Shown here: in pieces, positions 9,630 through 19,743 of the stretch
How positions within the stretch are numbered: the stretch's first letter is position 1
Layout of the letters: each line of letters starts with the position of its first letter
The notes under the pieces: generated by a model
What the model saw: the letters and a program-made list of their open reading frames with translations, nothing else
The model's database searches: none
What the model was told of the DNA's origin: nothing
Made by a program: the position numbers and the translations under genes
Source: Sediminibacillus halophilus
GTDB lineage: Bacteria; Bacillota; Bacilli; Bacillales; Amphibacillaceae
Assembly (NCBI RefSeq): GCF_900103695.1
Contig: NZ_FNHF01000003.1
Coordinates: forward strand, 62,001-126,000
DNA length: 64,000 nt
Direction: 5' to 3'

Positions 9630-9960
9630 AATACGCTGTGCTTTCCGCGGAAAACTCTATAGCCATGTACAACATGAATCAGATTCTTCGCTCTCCTAGG
9701 TGGAGGAATCCCGCTACGGAGCTAAACAAGGAGACGCAGACCTATGCAGTGGAGTCTTCAGACTGTTTCTTTTCCCGCTGGAGGCTCGCACATTTTCTGC
9801 AGCTTGGTATGGGAGCTAGTATCCCCTGTTTCTAAACAGGATGCTGTTCTAGCGAAAGGAAATACCCGGAGACTCCAGCGGGAGGAAAGGCATGGGTGAG
9901 CTCCCACAGAACGTCAGCTCGTGGAAGCTCACCGCCCGCGGAAAGCGCAGGGTATCTCCG
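9630..9960. repeat. Degenerate GC-rich intergenic repeat, two inverted copies
   Basis: GCTGTGCTTTCCGCGG (9635-9650) reappears inverted as CCGCGGAAAGCGCAGG (about 9934-9949). The segment CCCGCTGGAGGCTCG (about 9774-9788) reappears inverted as GACTCCAGCGGGAGG (about 9879-9893). Inside the right copy, GGTGAGCT...AGCTCACC and ATACCC...GGGTAT form a nested hairpin. From memory such crop-like GC-rich repeats are dispersed in Bacillaceae intergenic regions. The short ORF that runs through it is not a gene. Confidence 0.75.
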
Positions 9961-10188
9961 CAGTGCCGCATTTCAGCTCAACGAGTGAAGGACGGCAGGA
10001 AGTCTATATGAAATCCGCAGTATATACTTCAAGAACAAACAATCTTAAAGAAACGCTTTTATTAAAATAGCTTACAAGGAATATTGCCGGAAGTAAACTA
10101 GTAGTCGGAAAAGACAGAAAGGAAGCGACTCTTGTTAACAGACCTGGCAAAGAGGTAGTTTGATTTGTAAAAACACCCTTTTTTCGTT

Positions 10189-10303
10189 TATAATCAGTTA
10201 GTAGAATTATGAGTTAAACGGGTTTTCCGGTTGAAAAGCGGAAAAGGAATCCGTTCCTGATAAGACAGAAAAGCACAGCGCTTGAGCTGTGCTTTTTCTT
10301 ACA
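10189..10303 (+). ncRNA. Candidate small RNA or leader upstream of yybS
   Basis: TATAAT (10189-10194), with TTGTAA 18 bases upstream, is followed by a hairpin with arms TTTTCCG / CGGAAAA (about 10219-10245). A Rho-independent terminator, AAAAGCACAGC / GCTGTGCTTTTT (about 10269-10298), completes it. This gives a ~100-nt unit with no ORF. It could be an sRNA or an attenuating leader for yybS. No known family recognised. Confidence 0.5.
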
Positions 10304-10388
10304 AAAGGTGAGCAGATGCTGATTTCAACGCTCCTGTACAGCCGTGTTATCATGGAAGAATAACCGAATTAGGATTAGAGGTGCCGCC

Positions 10389-11333
10389 ATGACATCGCAA
10401 AACGTCATAAAAGAGGGAGCTATTACAGCTGTCCTTTATTTACTCGTATTGTTTCTTACATTATTCGTACCAATCATTGAAATTGTCACCTTATTTTTAC
10501 TCCCTGTTCCCGTCATCGTATTTGCGGCGAGATTTGGGGGCAAACGGGCTGCCGGTTTATTTGTACTCCTGGCACTAGCCTCGTCTTTGTTTTTGACCTA
10601 TTATTCGCTTCCGCTTGTATTACTGACGGGAATCGGAGGATTGATGACAGGGATTGCAATCCATCAGCGGCTCACAGCCTATGAAACATGGGCAAGGGGG
10701 ACCGTCGGATTTGTGATCGGTCTCTTGCTCACTTTTTTGGCGGTGCAAGGTTTGTTCCAAATCAATATTGTCCAGGAAATGAACCAGGCCATCAATGATT
10801 CGATCGCCCAAAGCCAGGCAATGCTGAAGGATCTGGGCATGGACTTCAACCAGGAAAATGTTGATGACTTGCTGGAGCAAATGCGGCAAATTGTCAATTT
10901 GCTGCCGGTGATTTTAGTGGTGATGGCGCTGGTATTAGGATTAGCCAGTCAATGGATCGGCTATCGAGTTATCGGATGGTTGGAGAAAACAACGCTGCGT
11001 TTTCCGCCATTCCGACAGTTTCGGCTGCCGGTCGGTCTGGTGTGGATCTATTTTGCCGCCTTGGTCGTCACATGGGTGAGCGGTGATCCGGACAGCATTT
11101 GGCATATAGGTGCTGTCAACGTCACCAACCTTGCCGGACTACTGGTTGCTTTGCAGGGACTGTCCTTTGTTTTCTTTTACGTTAAACAGAAGGGAATGTC
11201 GGTGGCAGTACCAATTATTGTTATCGTTTTAACCGTTCTTTTTCCTTTTATAGGACTGTATCTTCTGCGAATCTTCGGTATAATTGATTTAGGATTCTCG
11301 TTAAGAGACCGGATCAATTTTGATAAAAAATAA
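10389..11333 (+). CDS. yybS: YybS family membrane protein (DUF2232)
   Basis: 314 residues, about eight hydrophobic segments, in the position of yybS between the rpsR region and gdpP. The upstream in-frame ATG at 10344 is less likely: AGAGGTG precedes 10389 at the right distance. It is an integral membrane protein of unknown function; the fold resembles ECF-transporter S-type proteins in general layout. It is 30 bases from gdpP, probably co-transcribed. Confidence 0.9.
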   Translation: MTSQNVIKEGAITAVLYLLVLFLTLFVPIIEIVTLFLLPVPVIVFAARFGGKRAAGLFVLLALASSLFLTYYSLPLVLLTGIGGLMTGIAIHQRLTAYETWARGTVGFVIGLLLTFLAVQGLFQINIVQEMNQAINDSIAQSQAMLKDLGMDFNQENVDDLLEQMRQIVNLLPVILVVMALVLGLASQWIGYRVIGWLEKTTLRFPPFRQFRLPVGLVWIYFAALVVTWVSGDPDSIWHIGAVNVTNLAGLLVALQGLSFVFFYVKQKGMSVAVPIIVIVLTVLFPFIGLYLLRIFGIIDLGFSLRDRINFDKK

Positions 11334-11363
11334 GCTCAGAAAAGGGTTTAGGAGCTGACTTTC

Positions 11364-13337
11364 ATGCCAGAATTATTTAAAAAGCCGACAATAGGCAGTC
11401 ATTTATGGTTCATATACATTTTGTCCTTCGTTTTTTTAGGGATGCTTTGGTATTACCAATGGATGCTCGGCTTGATTATGACAGTATTCTTGGCTGCTTC
11501 GCTGTACTACAGTTACAGGCAGGAACAGCAGATGATCAACGATACAGAAGAATACATTTCGACGCTTTCCTATCGGGTCAAGAAGGTAGGGGAAGAGGCC
11601 CTTCTCGAGATGCCGATTGGTATTGTGCTATATAGTGAGGACTTCACCATTGAGTGGACCAATCCTTACATGAACAGGCTGAAGGAGGAAGACTCTCTTG
11701 TCGGGAAGTCGCTGAATGATCTTTCTGATGACCTCGTTTTAAAAGTGAAAGAAGACAACAACGAAATCTGGTTGTCGATGGAGGATTACAAGTTTCAAGT
11801 AATGATCAAAAAGGAAGAGCGGCTGCTGTACTTTTTTGACCGTACGAAACAGACCGAAATTCAAAACCTTTACCATAATGAACAATCTGTCCTGGGTATT
11901 ATCTTTCTGGATAATTACGAAGAAATCACACAGGCAATGGATGATACGGCCAAAAGCCAAATCAACTCAAAAGTAACGTCGATCTTAAACGAATGGTCGA
12001 ATGATTACGGCATCTATTTAAAAAGAATATCGCAAGAACGTTTCCTGGCTGTGATGAATCAGCAAATTCTCAACCAGCTGGAAAAAACCAAGTTTGAAAT
12101 ACTGGATGAGGTACGGGAATTGATCTCCGACAAAAACGTTCCGCTGACGTTGAGTATCGGGGTCGGGCTCGGCGGTGTGTCCCTGCCGGCACTAGGTGAA
12201 CTGGCTCAGTCGAGTCTTGATCTGGCTCTTGGCCGCGGTGGAGACCAGGTTACGATAAAAGATGAAAACGGGAAGGTTCGCTTTTACGGCGGAAAAACCA
12301 ACCCGATGGAGAAACGGACCAGGGTTCGTGCGCGGGTGATCTCCCATGCGATGACAGAACTCGTACGGGAAAGTGATAAAGTGCTGATTATGGGACACAA
12401 AGCGCCGGACATGGACTCGATCGGGGCAGCGATCGGTATCCTGAAAATTGCCCAGGCAAGCGATGTGGAGGGTAGCATCGTGATGGATCCGGACGATGTC
12501 AATACAGGTGTCCAGCGGATGGTCGAGGAAATCAACGGAAATGAAGAACTCCGATCCCACTTTATGGATCCGGATACGGCGTTGGATTCGGTGACGAAAA
12601 ACACGCTGCTTGTCATCGTCGATACCCACAAACCATCAATGGTGGCGGAGGAAAAGCTGCTCAGTAAAACGGAGCATGTGGTCGTTATCGATCACCATCG
12701 CCGGGCAGAGGAATTTATTAATCATCCGACACTCGTCTATATGGAGCCATATGCTTCCTCTACGGCAGAGTTGGTGACGGAATTACTGGAATATCAGCCG
12801 AAAAACCTGAAGCTGAATATGCTGGAATCCACGGCATTGCTGGCGGGTATCATTGTCGATACGAAAAGCTTTACCTTGAGGACGGGATCCCGTACATTTG
12901 ATGCTGCTTCCTATTTACGATCAAAGGGAGCTGACACCGTATTGGTCCAGAAGTTCATGAAAGAGGATCTGGATATTTACGTCAAGCGCAGTCGTTTAAT
13001 TGAACATACGCACATATATCGCGACGGCATTGCCATTTCAACAGGAGATCCAGGTGAAACCTTCGGGCCGGTGGTAATTGCCCAGGCTGCCGATACCTTA
13101 CTGACGATGAGTGGAATCGTCGCCTCGTTCGTTATTTCGGAGCGGGAAGATAAACGGATCGGTATCAGTGCCAGATCGCTGGGCGATGTCAACGTTCAGG
13201 TGATCATGGAAAGAATGGATGGCGGCGGCCATCTTACCAATGCTGCTACCCAGCTGGATGATTCCTCTGTCGAGGATGCAACAGAACAGCTGAAAGCAAT
13301 TATAGATGAATATTTTGAAGGGGGAGCTGAAGAATGA
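11364..13337 (+). CDS. gdpP: Cyclic-di-AMP phosphodiesterase GdpP
   Basis: 657 residues, normal length. Two transmembrane segments lie in residues 1-55, a PAS-like domain about 80-160, a degenerate GGDEF domain about 170-300, then DHH ([27 protein letters not shown]) and DHHA1 (ending [15 protein letters not shown]). It hydrolyses c-di-AMP at the membrane and so affects potassium, osmotic and beta-lactam responses. Its stop overlaps the rplI start by four bases, so the two are translationally coupled. Confidence 0.96.
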   Translation: MPELFKKPTIGSHLWFIYILSFVFLGMLWYYQWMLGLIMTVFLAASLYYSYRQEQQMINDTEEYISTLSYRVKKVGEEALLEMPIGIVLYSEDFTIEWTNPYMNRLKEEDSLVGKSLNDLSDDLVLKVKEDNNEIWLSMEDYKFQVMIKKEERLLYFFDRTKQTEIQNLYHNEQSVLGIIFLDNYEEITQAMDDTAKSQINSKVTSILNEWSNDYGIYLKRISQERFLAVMNQQILNQLEKTKFEILDEVRELISDKNVPLTLSIGVGLGGVSLPALGELAQSSLDLALGRGGDQVTIKDENGKVRFYGGKTNPMEKRTRVRARVISHAMTELVRESDKVLIMGHKAPDMDSIGAAIGILKIAQASDVEGSIVMDPDDVNTGVQRMVEEINGNEELRSHFMDPDTALDSVTKNTLLVIVDTHKPSMVAEEKLLSKTEHVVVIDHHRRAEEFINHPTLVYMEPYASSTAELVTELLEYQPKNLKLNMLESTALLAGIIVDTKSFTLRTGSRTFDAASYLRSKGADTVLVQKFMKEDLDIYVKRSRLIEHTHIYRDGIAISTGDPGETFGPVVIAQAADTLLTMSGIVASFVISEREDKRIGISARSLGDVNVQVIMERMDGGGHLTNAATQLDDSSVEDATEQLKAIIDEYFEGGAEE

Positions 13338-13780
13338 AAGTAATTTTCTTGAAAGATGTAAAAGGAAAAGGAAAAGAAGGCGAAGTCAAGAATGTTTCGG
13401 ACGGTTACGCCCGCAACTATCTTTTGAAAAATAATCTGGCGGTCGAGGCGACTTCAGGTAATATGAAGGCCTTGGAAGCGAAAAAGAACAAAGAGAAACA
13501 AAAAGAGCAGAATGAAGTAGAAGAGGCAAAACAACTGAAAGAAAAGCTGGAAAATCTGACCGTTGAATTGACGGCGAAATCAGGAGAAGGCGGCCGTCTA
13601 TTCGGCTCGATCACCAGTAAGCAGATTGCCGAAGAACTGAAAAAAAACCATCAAATCAAAATTGATAAGCGTAAAATCGAACTGGATGAACCGATTCGGG
13701 CACTTGGCTATACCAACGTACCGGTAAAAGTGCATCCGGAAGTATCCGGAACCGTTAAAGTACACGTAAAAGAAGCCTGA
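13334..13780 (+). CDS. rplI: 50S ribosomal protein L9
   Basis: 148 residues opening [36 protein letters not shown], the L9 N-domain, followed by the long connecting helix and C-domain. ATGA overlap with gdpP; strong GGGGGAGC site inside gdpP's end. Confidence 0.97.
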   Translation: MKVIFLKDVKGKGKEGEVKNVSDGYARNYLLKNNLAVEATSGNMKALEAKKNKEKQKEQNEVEEAKQLKEKLENLTVELTAKSGEGGRLFGSITSKQIAEELKKNHQIKIDKRKIELDEPIRALGYTNVPVKVHPEVSGTVKVHVKEA

Positions 13781-13896
13781 AAATCGGTTGCTGCATCGAA
13801 TCAACTACATCATGGGTAGTCATCAAAGAAGGGGCTGTCTGCCGGGGAAGGCGGCAGCTCGCTTCCTTTTCCAATTAAAGGAGGAAAAGATGCTGT

Positions 13897-15273
13897 ATGA
13901 ATGAACAATGGACCGATCGGACGCCGCCGCACAATATCGAAGCTGAACAAGCCGTTCTTGGGGCGGTTTTTTTAGAGCCTGAGGCGTTATCAAGGGCTGC
14001 GGAAATATTGCTCCCGGATGATTTTTACCGTGCGGGTCACCAGCGAATATTCGGAGTGATGACGAGCTTGTCTGACAAAGGAGAACCAATTGATTTGGTC
14101 ACGGTTACGACGGCTCTGTCCAATGCGAAAATTCTGGATGAGGTGGGCGGGGTCTCGTATTTAAGTGATCTGGCAAACTCTGTACCTACGGCCGCCAATA
14201 TCGAGTATTATAGTAGAATTGTAGAAGAAAAGGCACTCTTGCGGAGACTGATCCGGACTGCGACAGACATCGTAACCGATAGTTTTTCCAAAGAAGACGA
14301 AGTCGCCGACGTCTTGAACGACGCGGAAAAAAGTATTTTGGAAGTCTCCCAGCGAAACAATTCAGGAGCCTTTAAAAATATCAAGGACGTTCTAATCGAT
14401 GTCTATGATAATATTGAACAGCTGCAGCAGAATGATGGGTCTGTTACCGGAATACCTACCGGGTACCGGGATTTGGACCAAATCACATCAGGATTTCAGC
14501 GGAATGATTTAATCATCATCGCAGCACGTCCGTCGGTGGGTAAAACGGCATTCGCTTTGAATATTGCCCAAAACGTCGCCATTCATGCAAGCGAGAATGT
14601 TGCCATTTTCAGTTTGGAGATGGGGGCAGATCAACTGGTTTCCCGTATGCTTTGCGCAGAAGGGAACATCGATGCCCAGCGGCTCAGAACGGGAAAGATG
14701 GAGGCAGAGGATTGGAGCAAACTGACCATGGCAATGGGAAGCCTGTCCAATGCCGGAATCTATATCGATGATACACCTGGTATCCGTGTCAGTGAAATCC
14801 GCAGTAAATGCAGAAGGCTGAAGCAGGAACACGGTCTCGGCATGATTCTGATTGATTACCTGCAGCTGATCCAGGGAAGCGCCAATTCCAAAGAAAACAG
14901 GCAGCAGGAAGTATCAGAAATATCCCGTTCCTTAAAAGCATTGGCCCGTGAACTGAACGTACCACTGATTGCATTGTCGCAGCTATCCCGTGGGGTAGAA
15001 TCCCGCCAGGATAAGCGACCGATGATGTCCGACCTGCGAGAATCCGGAAGTATCGAGCAGGATGCCGATATTGTCGGGTTCCTGTATCGTGATGACTATT
15101 ACGACCAGGAATCGGAAAAACAAAACATCATTGAAATCATTCTTGCCAAGCAACGTAACGGCCCGGTTGGAACCGTAGAGCTTGCGTTTGTGAAAGAATA
15201 CAACAAATTCGTCGACCTGGATCATCGTTACCAGGAAAGCGACATACCGCCAGTCGGTGCAGTTGGGGGCTAA
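13897..15273 (+). CDS. dnaC: Replicative DNA helicase (DnaB family; dnaC in Bacillus)
   Basis: 458 residues. The N-terminal DnaB domain opens PPHNIEAEQAVLGAVF. The RecA-like C-domain has Walker A RPSVGKTAFALN, Walker B ILIDYLQLIQG and the arginine-finger region LAKQRNGPVG. It is the hexameric fork helicase. The Shine-Dalgarno AAAGGAGG lies 12 bases from this ATG. A closer ATG at 13890 opens a four-codon ORF that stops inside the dnaC start region. Confidence 0.97.
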   Translation: MNEQWTDRTPPHNIEAEQAVLGAVFLEPEALSRAAEILLPDDFYRAGHQRIFGVMTSLSDKGEPIDLVTVTTALSNAKILDEVGGVSYLSDLANSVPTAANIEYYSRIVEEKALLRRLIRTATDIVTDSFSKEDEVADVLNDAEKSILEVSQRNNSGAFKNIKDVLIDVYDNIEQLQQNDGSVTGIPTGYRDLDQITSGFQRNDLIIIAARPSVGKTAFALNIAQNVAIHASENVAIFSLEMGADQLVSRMLCAEGNIDAQRLRTGKMEAEDWSKLTMAMGSLSNAGIYIDDTPGIRVSEIRSKCRRLKQEHGLGMILIDYLQLIQGSANSKENRQQEVSEISRSLKALARELNVPLIALSQLSRGVESRQDKRPMMSDLRESGSIEQDADIVGFLYRDDYYDQESEKQNIIEIILAKQRNGPVGTVELAFVKEYNKFVDLDHRYQESDIPPVGAVGG

Positions 15274-15281
15274 GAATGGAA

Positions 15282-15308
15282 AAAGCAGACGAATCGTCTG
15301 CTTTTTTG
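15282..15308 (+). terminator. Terminator after dnaC
   Basis: Stem AAAAGCAGACGA / TCGTCTGCTTTT followed by TTG-T-rich tail. Confidence 0.9.
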
Positions 15309-15377
15309 TTTTGCCCAAAATTTTTCTAAAGAAACGGATGTTTCCACGGGTATACTTCAACCTCCTCAAAAAAGCAA

Positions 15378-15419
15378 GGGGTCAGTCCCCGTTTTGGCAT
15401 GAATGTGGGGACTGACCCC
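15378..15419. repeat. Hairpin of GGGGTCAGTCCCC repeat
   Basis: GGGGTCAGTCCCC (15378-15390) and its exact inverse GGGGACTGACCCC (15407-15419) with a 16-base loop. Each arm is also nearly self-complementary. Resembles short interspersed palindromes seen between Bacillaceae genes. No T-tract, so not a plain terminator. Confidence 0.7.
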
Positions 15420-15422
15420 CAA

Positions 15423-15465
15423 TTTCACGAACGAAAATCGAGTTTTAAGTTATAATGTTCGTATA
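15423..15465. promoter_or_regulatory. Pair of PurR boxes for purA
   Basis: CGAAC core on the plus strand (15428-15432) and an inverted core GTTCG (15457-15461). Flanks fit the AT-rich PurBox AWWWCCGAACWWT, the second better than the first (ATATACGAACATT on the minus strand). Taking 14-base boxes, the gap is 16 bases, the spacing known for functional PurR pairs in Bacillus. Confidence 0.65.
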
Positions 15466-15470
15466 TTTCA

Positions 15471-16836
<1,366 letters not shown>

Positions 16837-16885
16837 ATGTTCATGAATACAGAATGGACGGGACTTCTCTGAGAATCTCCCTCTA

Positions 16886-16928
16886 TAAAATCACCAGCGT
16901 GAAATAGAACGCTGGTGATTTTTTTGCT
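16886..16928 (+). terminator. Terminator after purA
   Basis: AATCACCAGCG / CGCTGGTGATT stem followed by TTTTTTT. Confidence 0.9.
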
Positions 16929-16929
16929 T

Positions 16930-17309
16930 TTCAGCATAAATTGGGCTCGCCACAGCAATATACCCGCAGGCGGCTGGTGGCTTTCCTCTGGCGGGAATTC
17001 ACGTAGGATGCCCGTAGCTCTGTAAGGAAAGCCCGCTATTTAGAAAAGCCCTGCCTGGCAACGATAAGTGCAGGTCTCTAATAAAAAACAACCTTGAACC
17101 GAGAAACAATGTAAGTCAAATAACCTTCTTTATTCCCCGAAAGCACTAAAATAAAACCAATACCGCCAATATTCTCCAATAAACTCCTTGATCATGTAAC
17201 AAAATCGCAACACAACAACCAAATATTACCATTAAAAGAGATAGAAATAGTTACATTTTACACAAAAGTGAACCATAATACTCACGCATAGGCGGAATTT
17301 ACCAGCTTT
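16930..17309. repeat. Intergenic stretch with degenerate GC-rich inverted repeat
   Basis: GGCTTTCCT (16979-16987) and AGGAAAGCC (17035-17043) bracket a GC-rich stretch similar in style to the 9.6-10.0 kb repeat, probably a remnant of the same family. The rest (about 17050-17309) is AT-rich with no ORF. Confidence 0.5.
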
Positions 17310-17326
17310 TATACAGTTTCGTTACA
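17310..17326 (-). promoter_or_regulatory. WalR-box-like site
   Basis: Read on the minus strand: TGTAAC, five bases, TGTATA. This differs at one position from the WalR consensus TGTWAH-N5-TGTWAH. It sits ~100 bases before a cell-wall hydrolase-type gene next to walRK. A single site with a mismatch; tentative. Confidence 0.35.
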
Positions 17327-17424
17327 TCCTGCTGATTCGGTATCTTCCGATTTGCTCCTATGGTAGATTAAGAGAGTGAAAAATAGATTCGGAATCAGGT
17401 AACGCGTTTAGGAGGACCCTGCAA

Positions 17425-18852
17425 ATGAAGATACAAGCTTTACATAAAGAAACGAAACGACGCCGAAATAAATGGTTCACCACAGCAGCTGCCGCTCTGG
17501 CAGGATTTGCGCTATCTTTTCAAGTGGTACAGGCAGCAGAGGACGACTTAGACACCGTTTATCACGTGTACATGGACGGTGAAAGTGTCGGAACGGTAGC
17601 AGATAAGCAAACGGTTGATGAAACTGTCGATAAGGTACTGGCGGAACATGCGGATGATTACAAGGGTTATTCGTTGACCACGGGCGAGGAGATTTCTTTC
17701 GTTCCCGAGAAGGTGTTTGAGCCTGTGACAGAAGAAAAACAAGTGGTCAAAACCTTGGAGGACGAACTCACCGTCAACATCGATGCTTTTCAATTGGTGA
17801 TCGGCGATGAAAAGCTTGGTTTTTTCAAAAGCGAACAAGCAGCAAAGCAGGTTCTTACCTCTTATAAAGAGAGGTTTGTCGATGCAGAAGTGCTGAAAAA
17901 GCTGGCGGACGGTGAATCCGAAGTTCCCACGAATGACGGCAAGACGTTGGTGACAGGAGTAGAACTGTCCGAGGATGTGAAGGTATCGGAAGCTAAAGCA
18001 GACCCCGACGACATGCTGTCAGAGAAACAGGGATTGAAACAGTTGGAAAAAGGCACGCTAAAAGATACTGTCCATTCTGTAAATGAGGGAGAAGTGCTTG
18101 GCGAAATCGCTGGAAAGTACGATATGGACATCGATGACCTGCTCGAACTAAATCCGGAATTAACAGAAGAATCGGTGCTGCAAATCGACCAGGATATCCA
18201 TGTTGCCAAGCGGGAGCCCTATTTACAGGTAATTGTTTCCGAAGAAACAGAAAAGGAAGAAGCAATTCCTTATGAAAAAGAAGTGAAAGAATCTGACTCG
18301 CTTTACAAAGGTGAATCGGAAGTCAAGCAAGAAGGCGAAGAGGGCAGCAAACAAGTACGTTATGCAGTGAAAAAAGTGAACGGACAAGTTTCCGAGCAGA
18401 AAATGCTGGAAGAAACAACGACAAAGGAACCGACCGACGAAATCGTCGTGAAAGGTACCAAGGTGGAGACCTCCCATGGAAGCGGATCGCTGCAATGGCC
18501 GGCAGTCGGCGGCACGATTACCAGTCAAATGGGACATCGCTGGGGAAAGCAGCATAAAGGAATTGATATTGCCGGTGTCAGCAACCGTTCCATTCTGGCG
18601 GCTGACAATGGGGTAGTCGTTTCGGCAGGCTTTAACAGTGGCGGCTATGGAAACAAAGTTGTCATCGACCATCAAAATGGCTATCGTACAGTGTATGCGC
18701 ACCTGGCTTCAATCCGGGTGAAAACTGGACAAACCGTAGCGAAAGGTAGTAAAATAGGAGTAATGGGTTCGACTGGTGATTCAACCGGGGTCCATTTACA
18801 TTTCGAAGTATATAAGAACGGGGCACTACAGAACCCGGCAAATCTTTTTTAA
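17425..18852 (+). CDS. Secreted M23 metallopeptidase with LysM and G5 domains
   Basis: 475 residues. N-terminal signal/anchor near residues 17-37 (WFTTAAAALAGFALSFQVVQA), a repetitive alpha/beta stalk to ~210, LysM-like segment (TVHSVNEGEVLGEIAGKYDMDIDDLLELNP), G5-like domain (~270-345), and C-terminal peptidase M23 with zinc ligands in HKGIDIAG and HLHFEVY. Such enzymes cut peptidoglycan cross-bridges. It lies directly upstream of walRK, as in many Bacillaceae, and WalR control is likely but not proven. Good GGAGGA site. Confidence 0.9.
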   Translation: MKIQALHKETKRRRNKWFTTAAAALAGFALSFQVVQAAEDDLDTVYHVYMDGESVGTVADKQTVDETVDKVLAEHADDYKGYSLTTGEEISFVPEKVFEPVTEEKQVVKTLEDELTVNIDAFQLVIGDEKLGFFKSEQAAKQVLTSYKERFVDAEVLKKLADGESEVPTNDGKTLVTGVELSEDVKVSEAKADPDDMLSEKQGLKQLEKGTLKDTVHSVNEGEVLGEIAGKYDMDIDDLLELNPELTEESVLQIDQDIHVAKREPYLQVIVSEETEKEEAIPYEKEVKESDSLYKGESEVKQEGEEGSKQVRYAVKKVNGQVSEQKMLEETTTKEPTDEIVVKGTKVETSHGSGSLQWPAVGGTITSQMGHRWGKQHKGIDIAGVSNRSILAADNGVVVSAGFNSGGYGNKVVIDHQNGYRTVYAHLASIRVKTGQTVAKGSKIGVMGSTGDSTGVHLHFEVYKNGALQNPANLF

Positions 18853-18883
18853 TAGAATAGTATGATTCACCACTTACCAAAAT

Positions 18884-18921
18884 AATGCAGCCCTTGTCAA
18901 AATGATGACAAGGGCTTTTGT
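18884..18921 (+). terminator. Terminator after M23 peptidase gene
   Basis: AGCCCTTGTCA / TGACAAGGGCT with six-base loop and T-rich tail. Confidence 0.88.
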
Positions 18922-19032
18922 ACAGGAAGAAGTTGTTCTGGCAAATTGTCCTGCTTTTATCGGGAAAAAGGACAGACAACGCAAAGTACGTTAAAATAAA
19001 CCTATTAAAGAACGAGAAAAGGATGTGGCATA

Positions 19033-19737
19033 ATGAGTCAAAAGATTCTAGTGGTAGACGACGAAAAACCAATTGCAGATATACTGAAGTTCAACTTAGA
19101 AAAAGAAGGTTATCAGGTCGTATGTGCCTATGATGGGGACGAAGCAATCGAACTGACCAATAAAGAAAACCCGGATTTATTGTTGCTTGATATTATGCTT
19201 CCGAACAAGGATGGCAATGAAGTCTGCCGGGAAGTCCGTAAGAACCATACGATGCCGATTATCATGATCACCGCCAAGGATGCGGAAATTGACAAGGTGC
19301 TTGGTCTCGAGCTGGGAGCGGACGACTATGTAACCAAACCCTTCAGCAATCGGGAAGTGATTGCCAGAGTCAAAGCGAACTTGCGCAGGCAACAAGTGGT
19401 GCCCGAAGATAACAGCCGGGCCAATAAAGATATCGTAATCGGCAGCCTGGTGATCCATCCGGATGCTTATACAGTTACCAGAAACGGCGAACAAGTGGAA
19501 TTGACCCACAGGGAATTTGAACTGTTGCATTATTTGGCGAGACATATCGGCCAGGTAATGACAAGGGAGCATTTGCTGGAAACAGTATGGGGTTATGATT
19601 ATTACGGGGATGTCCGCACGGTCGATGTGACAGTGCGTCGTTTGCGCGAAAAAATCGAAGACAGCCCGAGCACGCCGGTTTGGATTGTGACCAGAAGAGG
19701 TGTCGGCTATTACTTGCGTAACCCTGAACAGGAGTAA
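19033..19737 (+). CDS. walR: Cell-wall response regulator WalR (YycF)
   Basis: 234 residues. Receiver domain has the acidic pocket DDE, phospho-Asp in LLLDIMLP (~residue 53) and Lys in KPF. OmpR-type winged helix at the C-terminus ([14 protein letters not shown]). The essential regulator of peptidoglycan metabolism in low-GC Gram-positives. Followed by walK after six bases. Confidence 0.97.
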   Translation: MSQKILVVDDEKPIADILKFNLEKEGYQVVCAYDGDEAIELTNKENPDLLLLDIMLPNKDGNEVCREVRKNHTMPIIMITAKDAEIDKVLGLELGADDYVTKPFSNREVIARVKANLRRQQVVPEDNSRANKDIVIGSLVIHPDAYTVTRNGEQVELTHREFELLHYLARHIGQVMTREHLLETVWGYDYYGDVRTVDVTVRRLREKIEDSPSTPVWIVTRRGVGYYLRNPEQE

Positions 19738-19743
19738 TGCTTT

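Noticed and set aside
9605-9835. 76-aa ORF in the 9.6-kb region
   Set aside because: It runs through an inverted repeat with no ribosome site and no protein-like composition.
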